64,000 nt of DNA, from the NCBI GenBank assembly GCA_037783415.1, contig JAZGTN010000047.1, forward strand, positions 1,054,001 to 1,118,000. Direction: 5' to 3'. Source of the stretch: Leptasterias polaris (Eukaryota; Echinodermata; Asteroidea; Forcipulatida; Asteriidae). The first letter of the stretch is position 1; each line of letters begins with the position of its first letter. Below the pieces are notes generated by a model. The model was not told the origin of the DNA, searched no databases, and saw only the letters and a list, made by a program, of their open reading frames with translations. Shown here one piece after another: positions 37,270-48,226 of this stretch. The translations under genes and the position numbers were made by a program.

Positions 37270-37855
37270 TATATATACAACATGGTGGCGCCCTTGCAGC
37301 CATTTTTGTTGGGATTTAAACATGTCTGCCGTTTGTTTACAATTGCAGGCGTGACAGAAATGAGTTGTTTGAGACTTCTTTCGTCAGTTATCGCCGTTTT
37401 TTTTTATTGTTCGTGAAAACATCACTCCTCTGGCCGCAAACAGTAATTATAATAAAATATAGATAGCAATAACATTGTCACTTGTTAACAGAATAATTCA
37501 ACGTTTTCAAAGAGTGGCTTGCTTTTTTTTTAGGCATCCTATTCCTACACACTTAACAGTCAGTATACAGTGTGTAAGACGGGACAAACTACGATCGACG
37601 GTACGACTATCGTGTATGACTATTTGATGAGACTGTGATGGTAAGTCACTTTCAAGAAAATCATGGGTCAACAGCGGCTGGTTGCTTCCTCAATTAGGAA
37701 GAAATAAACATGTTGTAAACATCATCATCATACATTACATGGCATGGTTGGTATTAACTAATAACTGAACAAGAAGAGTGGGGGAGGTGTAAACATTGCA
37801 TTATTATGAATGTCAAGTTTCCGGAAAAGTCAAGTGATTCAATTAGAGTTACACT

Positions 37856-39997
37856 CTATCGGTTTTTCCATTTTGAGAACATTCTGCTGTAATTGTGCTC
37901 CTTGTGAATCTTTGGCCCCTCATAGTTATACGATGAGTTAGTGTCCTGTGACTTTGGATTTAGTTGGCCAGGTTGATACAAATTTTTTTTAGCATAGTAA
38001 GTGTGATATCGTTCAGCTCGACACTGTGCTCGTCGCTTTTTGTAGATCTTTCCCATAACACGTTTTTTGTGATATTGTTGTTTTTTGTCCATTGCATCGA
38101 GGGCTTTTGCAGCGGGTGATCCAGCAGTAATGGGGCAATGAGTTGCCTCACACTTTTTGATAATAGAGTTTGCATGTTGGTTGTTCACCAGATGGATGGC
38201 GCTGTGATCTCTTGAAGCTCCGTTCCTTGAAAAGGTTAGTGTTCCTTTTGGATTTGTCATGGCGTAGGCATGATTCATGGATTCAGACTTCTGGGAACTT
38301 GTTCTGTACTTGGTTCTCTCTATCGCTTCGTCTCCTATGCGTTTTTCCAAAATTGTTTTAAAGATTTCCTCATCTTTAGATGTTAAAATAAATCTGCCGC
38401 GGACATAGCGAGAGAGGTATGGGTACTTGTATTTACCGTTGCAAACATGAGAATTTTGTTTGCATTTCTCATGGTCTCCCATGTAGCAGTTCGGAATTGC
38501 ATCAATCGCCTTTGCAGCCAGTCTTTTCATGCTTGCTGTGTCATTTCCGCATTTAATGGAAATATGGTGTGCCTCAGCCTGTGCTCTGTGACTCACGTCA
38601 TCAGCAAATCGGTCCTGTACTCTGTTTCGGTCTCTTGCACTGTTCCCAGGGAACATGTCACTGCTAAAGTTTGCTCGGCTGACTGCCGCACAAAGCGAGC
38701 GGTTCAAGTGGGATGGGTCCAGCAGACTTTCCATTTCCTTTCCCGTTCTTCTTCTCATGACAGAATTCATTCCTTTTGCTAGACAGCCGTCAGCGTCTGT
38801 TGTTATTCTATCCACAAGAACTGGTTCCGTGCACTCCAAAAGTTTAGTCGCACATCGAACACCCCCTTCTCTCTCATCTCCCATATTGAAATGCGCTGGA
38901 CGAGTAGCTGTGCACTTGTCGCCGTGCTTAGCGGATGTGCATTGTTGACCGAATGATGATGGTGACATTTCACCACTTTTACAAAGCTTGTTTTCTTGAT
39001 GGTACATTATAACAAACTTTGAAGTAGTTGCGTTCTCGCACACGGTGTCTCTTGTCTGTGTTGCAGGAACAAATGGTTTTTTTTTCCTACAGTTGCGCAG
39101 GGGATTATTATACTGCCTGTCCATTTCAACTGCAATTGGACTTTCTCGTTCAAAGCCTTGGAGCTCACGGATGTCTTTCACTAGTTTCCTCTTGTCTGCC
39201 ATGTCTCTGATATTTTCATTTTTGATAATTTCACCACATTTGTTCGAAATTTTTTGCAGCCCACTAGTGGATGGTACAGCTGTGTCCATTGATGTCAAGA
39301 GCCTCCTCGCACCTGCGGTTGCAATGCCAGTGTTCTGCAGGCCAACTTGGAAAGACATGTTTGGGGTTGCAGTGCGTCGTCCCCGCTTCCTACCCTCGTT
39401 AGCTATCTCACTGTAAAGTTTTGTCTTTTGTGTTTTAAAACCACACTTTTTGCAGGACATTACCTCTGAGACGGCTAAACCTCTACGCTCTTCTGCCTCA
39501 GCCAATAGTTTAGGTTGACCATCACACTTAGGATGTGTTTGTTGATGATCAAGTACAGCTTGTGCACCCAGCTTTAGAGCTGAGTTGATGTCTACAAAAC
39601 GATAACCTCCTCCTTGGTGATCAGTTCCTCTCTTGGGCAGTGGCTGGCCACATTTGTTGGCTATTGGGATCACTCCCTTGAGCTGGATCTTGTCAACTGG
39701 AGCCATTTCTACAACTTTTGGGCGAAGGAGCATCACATTTCTGCGGTTGTCTTGTTCCATCTGTGCTGCAATGTGGCAGAAATCTCCTCGCTCTGTATTT
39801 GGGGCGGCTAAACTCAACTGCTGATGGGTTGGCCTGACATACCGTGGTGTAGGTATACTTTGAGTTTCACTGCCTTTGTCTTGTAGTGAATTAAATTTAT
39901 TTTTCGGCTTGAACCAAGTTTTTTGCATCTTGAAAATGCCGCGTCTAGCTCTACCCATTTTTATGGCAATGGATTTGTTACAAACATTGAATGGCAT
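37856..39997 (-). CDS. Transposase, unit 10
   Basis: Lys305 type. No private protein change seen. Confidence 0.72.
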   Translation of the reverse strand: MPFNVCNKSIAIKMGRARRGIFKMQKTWFKPKNKFNSLQDKGSETQSIPTPRYVRPTHQQLSLAAPNTERGDFCHIAAQMEQDNRRNVMLLRPKVVEMAPVDKIQLKGVIPIANKCGQPLPKRGTDHQGGGYRFVDINSALKLGAQAVLDHQQTHPKCDGQPKLLAEAEERRGLAVSEVMSCKKCGFKTQKTKLYSEIANEGRKRGRRTATPNMSFQVGLQNTGIATAGARRLLTSMDTAVPSTSGLQKISNKCGEIIKNENIRDMADKRKLVKDIRELQGFERESPIAVEMDRQYNNPLRNCRKKKPFVPATQTRDTVCENATTSKFVIMYHQENKLCKSGEMSPSSFGQQCTSAKHGDKCTATRPAHFNMGDEREGGVRCATKLLECTEPVLVDRITTDADGCLAKGMNSVMRRRTGKEMESLLDPSHLNRSLCAAVSRANFSSDMFPGNSARDRNRVQDRFADDVSHRAQAEAHHISIKCGNDTASMKRLAAKAIDAIPNCYMGDHEKCKQNSHVCNGKYKYPYLSRYVRGRFILTSKDEEIFKTILEKRIGDEAIERTKYRTSSQKSESMNHAYAMTNPKGTLTFSRNGASRDHSAIHLVNNQHANSIIKKCEATHCPITAGSPAAKALDAMDKKQQYHKKRVMGKIYKKRRAQCRAERYHTYYAKKNLYQPGQLNPKSQDTNSSYNYEGPKIHKEHNYSRMFSKWKNR

Positions 39998-40126
39998 CCA
40001 TCATAAGTGATCTCACATTAGTTGTGGTCTAAAGCAAAAATACTTTTAGAGTTCTCCCGATGCACAAGCTAGCGTATCAGGGCCGACACTACGCTGAACG
40101 CACAAATTTCGGCCGATATGCCAAAA

Positions 40127-40160
<34 letters not shown>

Positions 40161-40911
40161 TTTCAATTTCAGATAAATTTCACAAAAATTCATCAAGATA
40201 AAACCATTGCCAATGCTCCATATTGGACAGTAGGACCTGTGAAAAGGCCCCCATCCCAGGGGAATTGTCTAAGATAATAGCCATCTGTTTCTGGATAGAG
40301 TTATAACTTGTCCCCATCAACCAGAAACAATCATAATGGTTTGGCCTTTTTCAACATGCCCCGCCCACGCCCCGCCCACCCTTTCCCCTTTTACCCTGTT
40401 CCAGAGGTAGAATAAAATTTGAAAGGGCAGTTAAATGTACAAAAAGTGACCTATGTGTTTTCTAAATTTTATAAAGCTCCCCATTTTAGACTAATATGAA
40501 TGCATGGTTAGAAAAATTTAAGGGAAAGCAAAATGTGCCCCCCCCCCCCCCCCGGCCAGCCCCCTTCCATTTTTACAGCTTGTTCATGCCAATTAACCCC
40601 TTCTTAATGATTAATTAAATAACTTGTAAGGTTTTTATGATCCTGTGATAAAAAAGAGACATGTTAATAACTTTTTGAGTGAGGACTTGGATATAACTTC
40701 TGACTTGTCCTTAGAATGTACACAGTGTGTCGTGCAGGTTTTTCTTCTCGCATTGCTTAGAGTACATGTAAATGCTCCAACATGTTTGACCTTGTTGTAG
40801 ACGAACGCAATAACATTTCACTTTTTTTTTTCCAGATATCAAGTCAGTGACTTATTCTCAACAATTTAAGCATACTTTTTTAACCATAAAGAATAATTAA
40901 GTGCCCTTATA

Positions 40912-41391
40912 GGGTGCACCACACTAAATAAGCCAGAATTAATGCGCCAAGCTACTTATCATAATTTGTAAACCCACAACTTATTTTTAATTATAACGTT
41001 TTGGGGGTCATGCAATTAATAGATTGTGTAAATATAAAAATCTATCACAACCTGGGGGTTCTGTGCTTCAACTTTTGAGGAGACTTGATAAATTTAGGCG
41101 TTAAAGTTGGCCCTATTTGACCGGGGAAGTGGAGAAGTGCTTCACGAAAACTGGCAGCAAGTCGGTTTTGGAAAAAAAAAAAAAATCGTGTTTTTTTCTT
41201 CTGGGGTAGTTAGCAAAAATTCCAAACGGCTGACCTGCCAAAAATTGAAAAGAATTCTGAAGTTTAGTTGTCCGGAAATATGTCTGATTGGTTTTCAAGA
41301 GGCTGAGAGACTTACACGATTTTTTGAGTATTTTTGAATAATTATCATTTAGCATTGGTTCCTATGGGAGATCATTTAGAGGGGTGCGCCC
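40912..41391. mobile_element. TIR element copy
   Basis: 480 bp, same ends and TA flanks. Confidence 0.75.
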
Positions 41392-41981
41392 TATATATAC
41401 AACATGGTGGCGCCCTTGCAGCCATTTTTGTTGGGATTTAAACATGTCTGCCGTTTGTTTACAATTGCAGGCGTGACAGAAATGAGTTGTTTGAGACTTC
41501 TTTCGTCAGTTATCGCCGTTTTTTTTTATTGTTCGTGAAAACATCACTCCTCTGGCCGCAAACAGTAATTATAATAAAATATAGATAGCAATAACATTGT
41601 CACTTGTTAACAGAATAATTCAACGTTTTCAAAGAGTGGCTTGCTTTTTTTTTAGGCATCCTATTCCTACACACTTAACAGTCAGTATACAGTGTGTAAG
41701 ACGGGACAAACTACGATCGACGGTACGACTATCGTGTATGACTATTTGATGAGACTGTGATGGTAAGTCACTTTCAAGAAAATCATGGGTCAACAGCGGC
41801 TGGTTGCTTCCTCAATTAGGAAGAAATAAACATGTTGTAAACATCATCATCATACATTACATGCATGGCATGGTTGGTATTAACTAATAACTGAACAAGA
41901 AGAGTGGGGGAGGTGTAAACATTGCATTATTATGAATGTCAAGTTTCCGGAAAAGTCAAGTGATTCAATTAGAGTTACACT

Positions 41982-44123
41982 CTATCGGTTTTTCCATTTT
42001 GAGAACATTCTGCTGTAATTGTGCTCCTTGTGAATCTTTGGCCCCTCATAGTTATACGATGAGTTAGTGTCCTGTGACTTTGGATTTAGTTGGCCAGGTT
42101 GATACAAATTTTTTTTAGCATAGTAAGTGTGATATCGTTCAGCTCGACACTGTGCTCGTCGCTTTTTGTAGATCTTTCCCATAACACGTTTTTTGTGATA
42201 TTGTTGTTTTTTGTCCATTGCATCGAGGGCTTTTGCAGCGGGTGATCCAGCAGTAATGGGGCAATGAGTTGCCTCACACTTTTTGATAATAGAGTTTGCA
42301 TGTTGGTTGTTCACCAGATGGATGGCGCTGTGATCTCTTGAAGCTCCGTTCCTTGAAAAGGTTAGTGTTCCTTTTGGATTTGTCATGGCGTAGGCATGAT
42401 TCATGGATTCAGACTTCTGGGAACTTGTTCTGTACTTGGTTCTCTCTATCGCTTCGTCTCCTATGCGTTTTTCCAAAATTGTTTTAAAGATTTCCTCATC
42501 TTTAGATGTTAAAATAAATCTGCCGCGGACATAGCGAGAGAGGTATGGGTACTTGTATTTACCGTTGCAAACATGAGAATTTTGTTTGCATTTCTCATGG
42601 TCTCCCATGTAGCAGTTCGGAATTGCATCAATCGCCTTTGCAGCCAGTCTTTTCATGCTTGCTGTGTCATTTCCGCATTTAATGGAAATATGGTGTGCCT
42701 CAGCCTGTGCTCTGTGACTCACGTCATCAGCAAATCGGTCCTGTACTCTGTTTCGGTCTCTTGCACTGTTCCCAGGGAACATGTCACTGCTAAAGTTTGC
42801 TCGGCTGACTGCCGCACAAAGCGAGCGGTTCAAGTGGGATGGGTCCAGCAGACTTTCCATTTCCTTTCCCGTTCTTCTTCTCATGACAGAATTCATTCCT
42901 TTTGCTAGACAGCCGTCAGCGTCTGTTGTTATTCTATCCACAAGAACTGGTTCCGTGCACTCCAAAAGTTTAGTCGCACATCGAACACCCCCTTCTCTCT
43001 CATCTCCCATATTGAAATGCGCTGGACGAGTAGCTGTGCACTTGTCGCCGTGCTTAGCGGATGTGCATTGTTGACCGAATGATGATGGTGACATTTCACC
43101 ACTTTTACAAAGCTTGTTTTCTTGATGGTACATTATAACAAACTTTGAAGTAGTTGCGTTCTCGCACACGGTGTCTCTTGTCTGTGTTGCAGGAACAAAT
43201 GGTTTTTTTTTCCTACAGTTGCGCAGGGGATTATTATACTGCCTGTCCATTTCAACTGCAATTGGACTTTCTCGTTCAAAGCCTTGGAGCTCACGGATGT
43301 CTTTCACTAGTTTCCTCTTGTCTGCCATGTCTCTGATATTTTCATTTTTGATAATTTCACCACATTTGTTCGAAATTTTTTGCAGCCCACTAGTGGATGG
43401 TACAGCTGTGTCCATTGATGTCAAGAGCCTCCTCGCACCTGCGGTTGCAATGCCAGTGTTCTGCAGGCCAACTTGGAAAGACATGTTTGGGGTTGCAGTG
43501 CGTCGTCCCCGCTTCCTACCCTCGTTAGCTATCTCACTGTAAAGTTTTGTCTTTTGTGTTTTAAAACCACACTTTTTGCAGGACATTACCTCTGAGACGG
43601 CTAAACCTCTACGCTCTTCTGCCTCAGCCAATAGTTTAGGTTGACCATCACACTTAGGATGTGTTTGTTGATGATCAAGTACAGCTTGTGCACCCAGCTT
43701 TAGAGCTGAGTTGATGTCTACAAAACGATAACCTCCTCCTTGGTGATCAGTTCCTCTCTTGGGCAGTGGCTGGCCACATTTGTTGGCTATTGGGATCACT
43801 CCCTTGAGCTGGATCTTGTCAACTGGAGCCATTTCTACAACTTTTGGGCGAAGGAGCATCACATTTCTGCGGTTGTCTTGTTCCATCTGTGCTGCAATGT
43901 GGCAGAAATCTCCTCGCTCTGTATTTGGGGCGGCTAAACTCAACTGCTGATGGGTTGGCCTGACATACCGTGGTGTAGGTATACTTTGAGTTTCACTGCC
44001 TTTGTCTTGTAGTGAATTAAATTTATTTTTCGGCTTGAACCAAGTTTTTTGCATCTTGAAAATGCCGCGTCTAGCTCTACCCATTTTTATGGCAATGGAT
44101 TTGTTACAAACATTGAATGGCAT
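41982..44123 (-). CDS. Transposase, unit 11
   Basis: Lys305 type. The last full unit before the island. Its downstream spacer carries a private 4-bp insertion (ATGC repeat at about 41860-41867), and its C tract is the longest (19). Confidence 0.72.
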   Translation of the reverse strand: MPFNVCNKSIAIKMGRARRGIFKMQKTWFKPKNKFNSLQDKGSETQSIPTPRYVRPTHQQLSLAAPNTERGDFCHIAAQMEQDNRRNVMLLRPKVVEMAPVDKIQLKGVIPIANKCGQPLPKRGTDHQGGGYRFVDINSALKLGAQAVLDHQQTHPKCDGQPKLLAEAEERRGLAVSEVMSCKKCGFKTQKTKLYSEIANEGRKRGRRTATPNMSFQVGLQNTGIATAGARRLLTSMDTAVPSTSGLQKISNKCGEIIKNENIRDMADKRKLVKDIRELQGFERESPIAVEMDRQYNNPLRNCRKKKPFVPATQTRDTVCENATTSKFVIMYHQENKLCKSGEMSPSSFGQQCTSAKHGDKCTATRPAHFNMGDEREGGVRCATKLLECTEPVLVDRITTDADGCLAKGMNSVMRRRTGKEMESLLDPSHLNRSLCAAVSRANFSSDMFPGNSARDRNRVQDRFADDVSHRAQAEAHHISIKCGNDTASMKRLAAKAIDAIPNCYMGDHEKCKQNSHVCNGKYKYPYLSRYVRGRFILTSKDEEIFKTILEKRIGDEAIERTKYRTSSQKSESMNHAYAMTNPKGTLTFSRNGASRDHSAIHLVNNQHANSIIKKCEATHCPITAGSPAAKALDAMDKKQQYHKKRVMGKIYKKRRAQCRAERYHTYYAKKNLYQPGQLNPKSQDTNSSYNYEGPKIHKEHNYSRMFSKWKNR

Positions 44124-45040
44124 CCATCATAAGTGATCTCACATTAGTTGTGGTCTAAAGCAAAAATACTTTTAGAGTTCTCCCGATGCACAAGCTAGCG
44201 TATCAGGGCCGACACTACGCTGAACGCACAAATTTCGGCCGATATGCCAAAATATATATATATATATATTTTTTTATTTTTTTTTTTTTCAATTTCAGAT
44301 AAATTTCACAAAAATTCATCAAGATAAAACCATTGCCAATGCTCCATATTGGACAGTAGGACCTGTGAAAAGGCCCCCATCCCAGGGGAATTGTCTAAGA
44401 TAATAGCCATCTGTTTCTGGATAGAGTTATAACTTGTCCCCATCAACCAGAAACAATCATAATGGTTTGGCCTTTTTCAACATGCCCCGCCCACGCCCCG
44501 CCCACCCTTTCCCCTTTTACCCTGTTCCAGAGGTAGAATAAAATTTGAAAGGGCAGTTAAATGTACAAAAAGTGACCTATGTGTTTTCTAAATTTTATAA
44601 AGCTCCCCATTTTAGACTAATATGAATGCATGGTTAGAAAAATTTAAGGGAAAGCAAAATGTGCCCCCCCCCCCCCCCCCCCGGCCAGCCCCCTTCCATT
44701 TTTACAGCTTGTTCATGCCAATTAACCCCTTCTTAATGATTAATTAAATAACTTGTAAGGTTTTTATGATCCTGTGATAAAAAAGAGACATGTTAATAAC
44801 TTTTTGAGTGAGGACTTGGATATAACTTCTGACTTGTCCTTAGAATGTACACAGTGTGTCGTGCAGGTTTTTCTTCTCGCATTGCTTAGAGTACATGTAA
44901 ATGCTCCAACATGTTTGACCTTGTTGTAGACGAACGCAATAACATTTCACTTTTTTTTTTCCAGATATCAAGTCAGTGACTTATTCTCAACAATTTAAGC
45001 ATACTTTTTTAACCATAAAGAATAATTAAGTGCCCTTATA

Positions 45041-45520
45041 GGGTGCACCACACTAAATAAGCCAGAATTAATGCGCCAAGCTACTTATCATAATTTGTAA
45101 ACCCACAACTTATTTTTAATTATAACGTTTTGGGGGTCATGCAATTAATAGATTGTGTAAATATAAAAATCTATCACAACCTGGGGGTTCTGTGCTTCAA
45201 CTTTTGAGGAGACTTGATAAATTTAGGCGTTAAAGTTGGCCCTATTTGACCGGGGAAGTGGAGAAGTGCTTCACGAAAACTGGCAGCAAGTCGGTTTTGG
45301 AAAAAAAAAAAAAATCGTGTTTTTTTCTTCTGGGGTAGTTAGCAAAAATTCCAAACGGCTGACCTGCCAAAAATTGAAAAGAATTCTGAAGTTTAGTTGT
45401 CCGGAAATATGTCTGATTGGTTTTCAAGAGGCTGAGAGACTTACACGATTTTTTGAGTATTTTTGAATAATTATCATTTAGCATTGGTTCCTATGGGAGA
45501 TCATTTAGAGGGGTGCGCCC
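45041..45520. mobile_element. TIR element at the right edge of the left array
   Basis: Full length. TA precedes it, but after GGTGCGCCC the sequence turns directly into CTCACATG of the 1.3-kb repeat. The array therefore ends exactly at the TIR end, and the outer TA is missing. Confidence 0.78.
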
Positions 45521-45667
45521 CTCACATGTTGTAGCGCCCTCTAATTCTAAAAGTCACCGTGGTCACCGTGGTAATGAGAAGGAGAAGTGGGCGGGGCTGC
45601 ATGAGTTGGGGGACGGCAACACCTAGTTTCCCCCAGTTAACCATAGAGAAAGGCCTGTCATTTTTTC

Positions 45668-45783
45668 TCAAGTCAAATCAAGTCGCAAGTCATCTTTGCT
45701 CAAGTCAAGTGCTTTTTCTCAAGTCAAAATCAAAAGTCATCTTTGCTCAAGTCAAGTCACAATTGTCACTTTCGCAAGTCAAC
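45668..45783. repeat. CAAGTC-type minisatellite
   Basis: Imperfect repeats built on CAAGTCAAGT and CAAGTCATCTTTGCT. Present again in the right copy of the 1.3-kb repeat. Confidence 0.75.
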
Positions 45784-46066
45784 CGTAGTCACATATCCCG
45801 ATATAAGTAGACCTCCATGGTCCCGATAAGCGCACCCTCACATGATGTTGTGACAGACTAATCAACCACAGGCCTCGAATTTGGTGTTCAAAAGGGAACA
45901 GCAATAATTGATGTGCTTTTTCTAGAATTTGAAGGGCATCACAGCAACTTTGTAAGTGTAAATAGGGCACAACAACATTTTTGTTTTATGTGGGGGGGGG
46001 GGGGGGGGTAAAAAAAAAATTGTTTACAAAATTATTTTAACAAAAACTTGTTCACAACCACGGATG

Positions 46067-46452
46067 TTTTTTGTTTTTTATTGTTTTTTATGAGATGTCG
46101 CCCAACTCACAAGGCCACGGACGGCCACTCAAGGTGAGGGCTACACATAACTGATTTGGGCCATCGACCCAAATCAATTGACACCAGGGGCACGTTGCCT
46201 CCTACTCCTGGGGCTGAAACAGGGTTACCCGGGCCCCTTCACAGTCCTTAAGGATGTAGGCATGGGTATCATCCACTAGGAGCCTGTCTGGTAGAACAGA
46301 ATGGACTACCTTCCCAACTTTTTCGAAGCAATTATGGTTAAGTGCCTTGCTCAGGGGCACAAGTGTCATGACCGGGTATCGAACCCACACTCTGCTGCTG
46401 AAAACACCAGAGCTTAGGTCCGGTGACCTAGACCGCTCGGCCACGACACGCC
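46067..46452 (-). mobile_element. tRNA-derived SINE
   Basis: On the minus strand the 5' end reads GGCGTGTCGTGGCCGAGCGG, containing a Ser/Leu-tRNA-like A box (46427-46443). The B box GGTTCGATACC lies at 46375-46385. Next comes a conserved central stretch with TGAGCAAGGCACTTAACC, common in SINEs of aquatic deuterostomes (from memory), and then an A-rich AAC/AAT tail at about 46067-46090. The pol III boxes are an internal promoter. Target duplications are unclear. Not a functional tRNA: no cloverleaf with an anticodon arm survives. Confidence 0.75.
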
Positions 46453-46830
46453 ACAAAACTAATCGATGTGATCGAAAAATGCGTCTTCACCACAGCATTG
46501 TGACACCCCACAACAAATTCGGAAAGGTTTCTCAGATTTTGTATTCCTATTAGGAATATTCTTCCTGTGTGGCCATAGTTTTTTAGTATATCTCAAAAAC
46601 ATGACAACCTTTGAAGTGAAATTTTCACAGGTTAGTTTTGTTGTTTGTATCTTAATTTCAATAGAATTAAAACAACGGTTCCAAAAACCAAAGCTATACT
46701 TTACAAACAATTATGGCTACGAGGACAAAACTGTTGGAAATTTAATTTAATGATCTGCATGATGATCAATCCTTTACCGATCTTGAACTCTTGGTGGCAG
46801 CAGATACGCCTCCATTACTGCGGTAGTACG

Positions 46831-47830
46831 CCACCGTATTGTAGGGCGCACCACACTAATTAAACTCCCATAGGAACCAATGATAAATATTCAAAAATAC
46901 TCAAAAAATCGTTTAAGTTTCTCAGCCTCTTGAAAACCAATCAAACATATTTTCGGAAGACTGAACTTTAGAATTCTTTTCAATTTTTGCCAGGTCAGCC
47001 GTTTGGAATTTTTGCTAACTACCCCAGAAGAAAAAAACGTGAAAATTTGTTTTTTTCCAAAACCGACTTGCTGCCAGTTTTCGTGAAGCACTTCTCCACT
47101 TTCCCGTTCAAATAGGGCCAACTTTAACGCCTAAATTTATCAAGTCTCCTCAAATTGGTTGAAGCACAGAACCCCCAGGTTGTGATAGATTATTATATTT
47201 ACACAATCTATTAATTGCATGACCCCCAAATCGTTGTAATTAAAAATAAGTTGTGGGTTTACAAATTATGAAAAGTAGCTTGGCGCATTAATCTGGCTTA
47301 TTTGGTGTGGTGCGCCCTATAAGGGCACTTAATTATTCTTTATGGTTAAAAAATTATGCTTAAATTGTTGAAAATAAGTCACTGACTTGATATCTGAAAA
47401 AATTAATTGGAAATGTTATTGCGTTCGTCTACAACAAGGTCAAACATGTTGGAGCATTTACATGTACTCTCTAAGCAATGCGATAAGAAAAACATGCATT
47501 ACACGCTGTGTACACTCTAATGACAAGTCAGTTGTTATATCCAAATCGGTCACTCAACAAGTTATAAACTTATCTCTTTTTTTAGTTATACGATTCTAAA
47601 CGCCTTACAATTATTTTTAATAATTGACAAGAGGGGGTTAACTAATGTGGAAGCTGTAAAAGGGAAAGGGGATTGAAGAGGGAGGGCCTGAGAAGGGGGG
47701 GGGGGGGTAGATTTTGCTTACCCGCCAACATTTTAAACCATGTAATCATATTGAGTTAATACAAATTTAGAAAACACACTATCCCATTTAAGTTTCCACC
47801 AAACTTCACACTTTTTATTTCAAGGCATCA
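46831..47830 (-). repeat. Inverted, diverged fragment of the array unit
   Basis: Read on the minus strand it aligns with the spacer plus TIR-element part of the array unit, from about the C tract region through the TIR element to CGCCACC beyond it. There are many substitutions and small indels. The C tract appears as a G tract near 47696. The transposase ORF is absent. This copy is older than the array. The right limit is approximate because similarity fades. Confidence 0.75.
46844..47317 (-). mobile_element. Older TIR element copy, inverted
   Basis: 474 bp with better-matched ends than the array copies: GGGCGCACCACACTAATTAA at the left, and the inverse of the right end is GGGCGCACCACACCAAATAA. 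TA flanks both sides. Confidence 0.78.
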
Positions 47831-48226
47831 TTTTTGAAAAAATTGCATTTTTGGACGATCTTATCCTCTAATTTATGCCCTAAATATTACTTTTTCATCA
47901 ACAACCATTTCCATGATTTGAGGATCGATTGTTTAGAACTTCGTTGGCAATAAAATCATCGAGATTTAACGTCCGGTCGACAACGCTCATTGAGAACAAA
48001 TTCAATGAACTAAAATCCCTCTAATTCCTATCACATTTATTGAGTAATTCAGATTCTGTATATGCCTCCTTTGTTTCCAGTGAACATTTTGTTGCTAACC
48101 AATTTATAATATGTACATCCCCAACAAATCACAAAATCATAAAAAGGTTGCTCTCCAGTTTGGACACAAACAAAGTTCAGTTATTTAGCTATTTCTGCAT
48201 TTGAAGGCCACAAACTGCATTCTTTC
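47831..48226. other. Noncoding 3' flank of the zinc-finger gene
   Basis: AT-rich, no ORF or repeat supported. TTTATT occurs on the plus strand near 47814-47819 (AATAAA in the gene's direction), a possible but distant polyadenylation signal. Confidence 0.4.

Larger units (their letters stand above)
1..45520. repeat. Head-to-tail array of about 4.12-kb transposase units
   Basis: Eleven units lie in the same orientation. Taking each unit from the start of its TIR element, boundaries fall at 3807, 7930, 12053, 16177, 20300, 24422, 28544, 32665, 36790 and 40912, with a last TIR element from 45041. Lengths are 4121-4129 bp. The first unit is cut by the window edge inside its TIR element. Order within a unit is TIR element (480 bp), spacer (586 bp), minus-strand transposase ORF (2142 bp), spacer (about 915 bp). 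Length differences come almost entirely from a C tract (15-19 by my count), an AT/T tract and one 4-bp insertion. The near-identity implies very recent amplification or strong homogenisation. An array like this is also prone to copy-number errors in assembly. Confidence 0.97.
45521..46829. repeat. 1.3-kb direct repeat, left copy
   Basis: Matches 59747-61060 in the same orientation from CTCACATGTTGTAG to GCGGTAGTAC. Small differences include the G tract, a 3-bp and a 2-bp indel near 45760-45775 and a 10-bp difference near 46590. It contains a CAAGTC minisatellite, a G tract near 45993 and a tRNA-derived SINE. No coding content is supported. The ends are not TG...CA, and there is no terminal inverted repeat that I can see, so its own nature is unclear. 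Confidence 0.85.

Noticed and set aside
46374..46443. A tRNA gene on the minus strand
   Set aside because: A and B boxes are present but no foldable anticodon arm; it is the head of a SINE.
46202..46456. 84-codon minus-strand frame, repeated at 60423-60677
   Set aside because: It lies wholly inside the SINE and simply reads through its tRNA-like and core regions.
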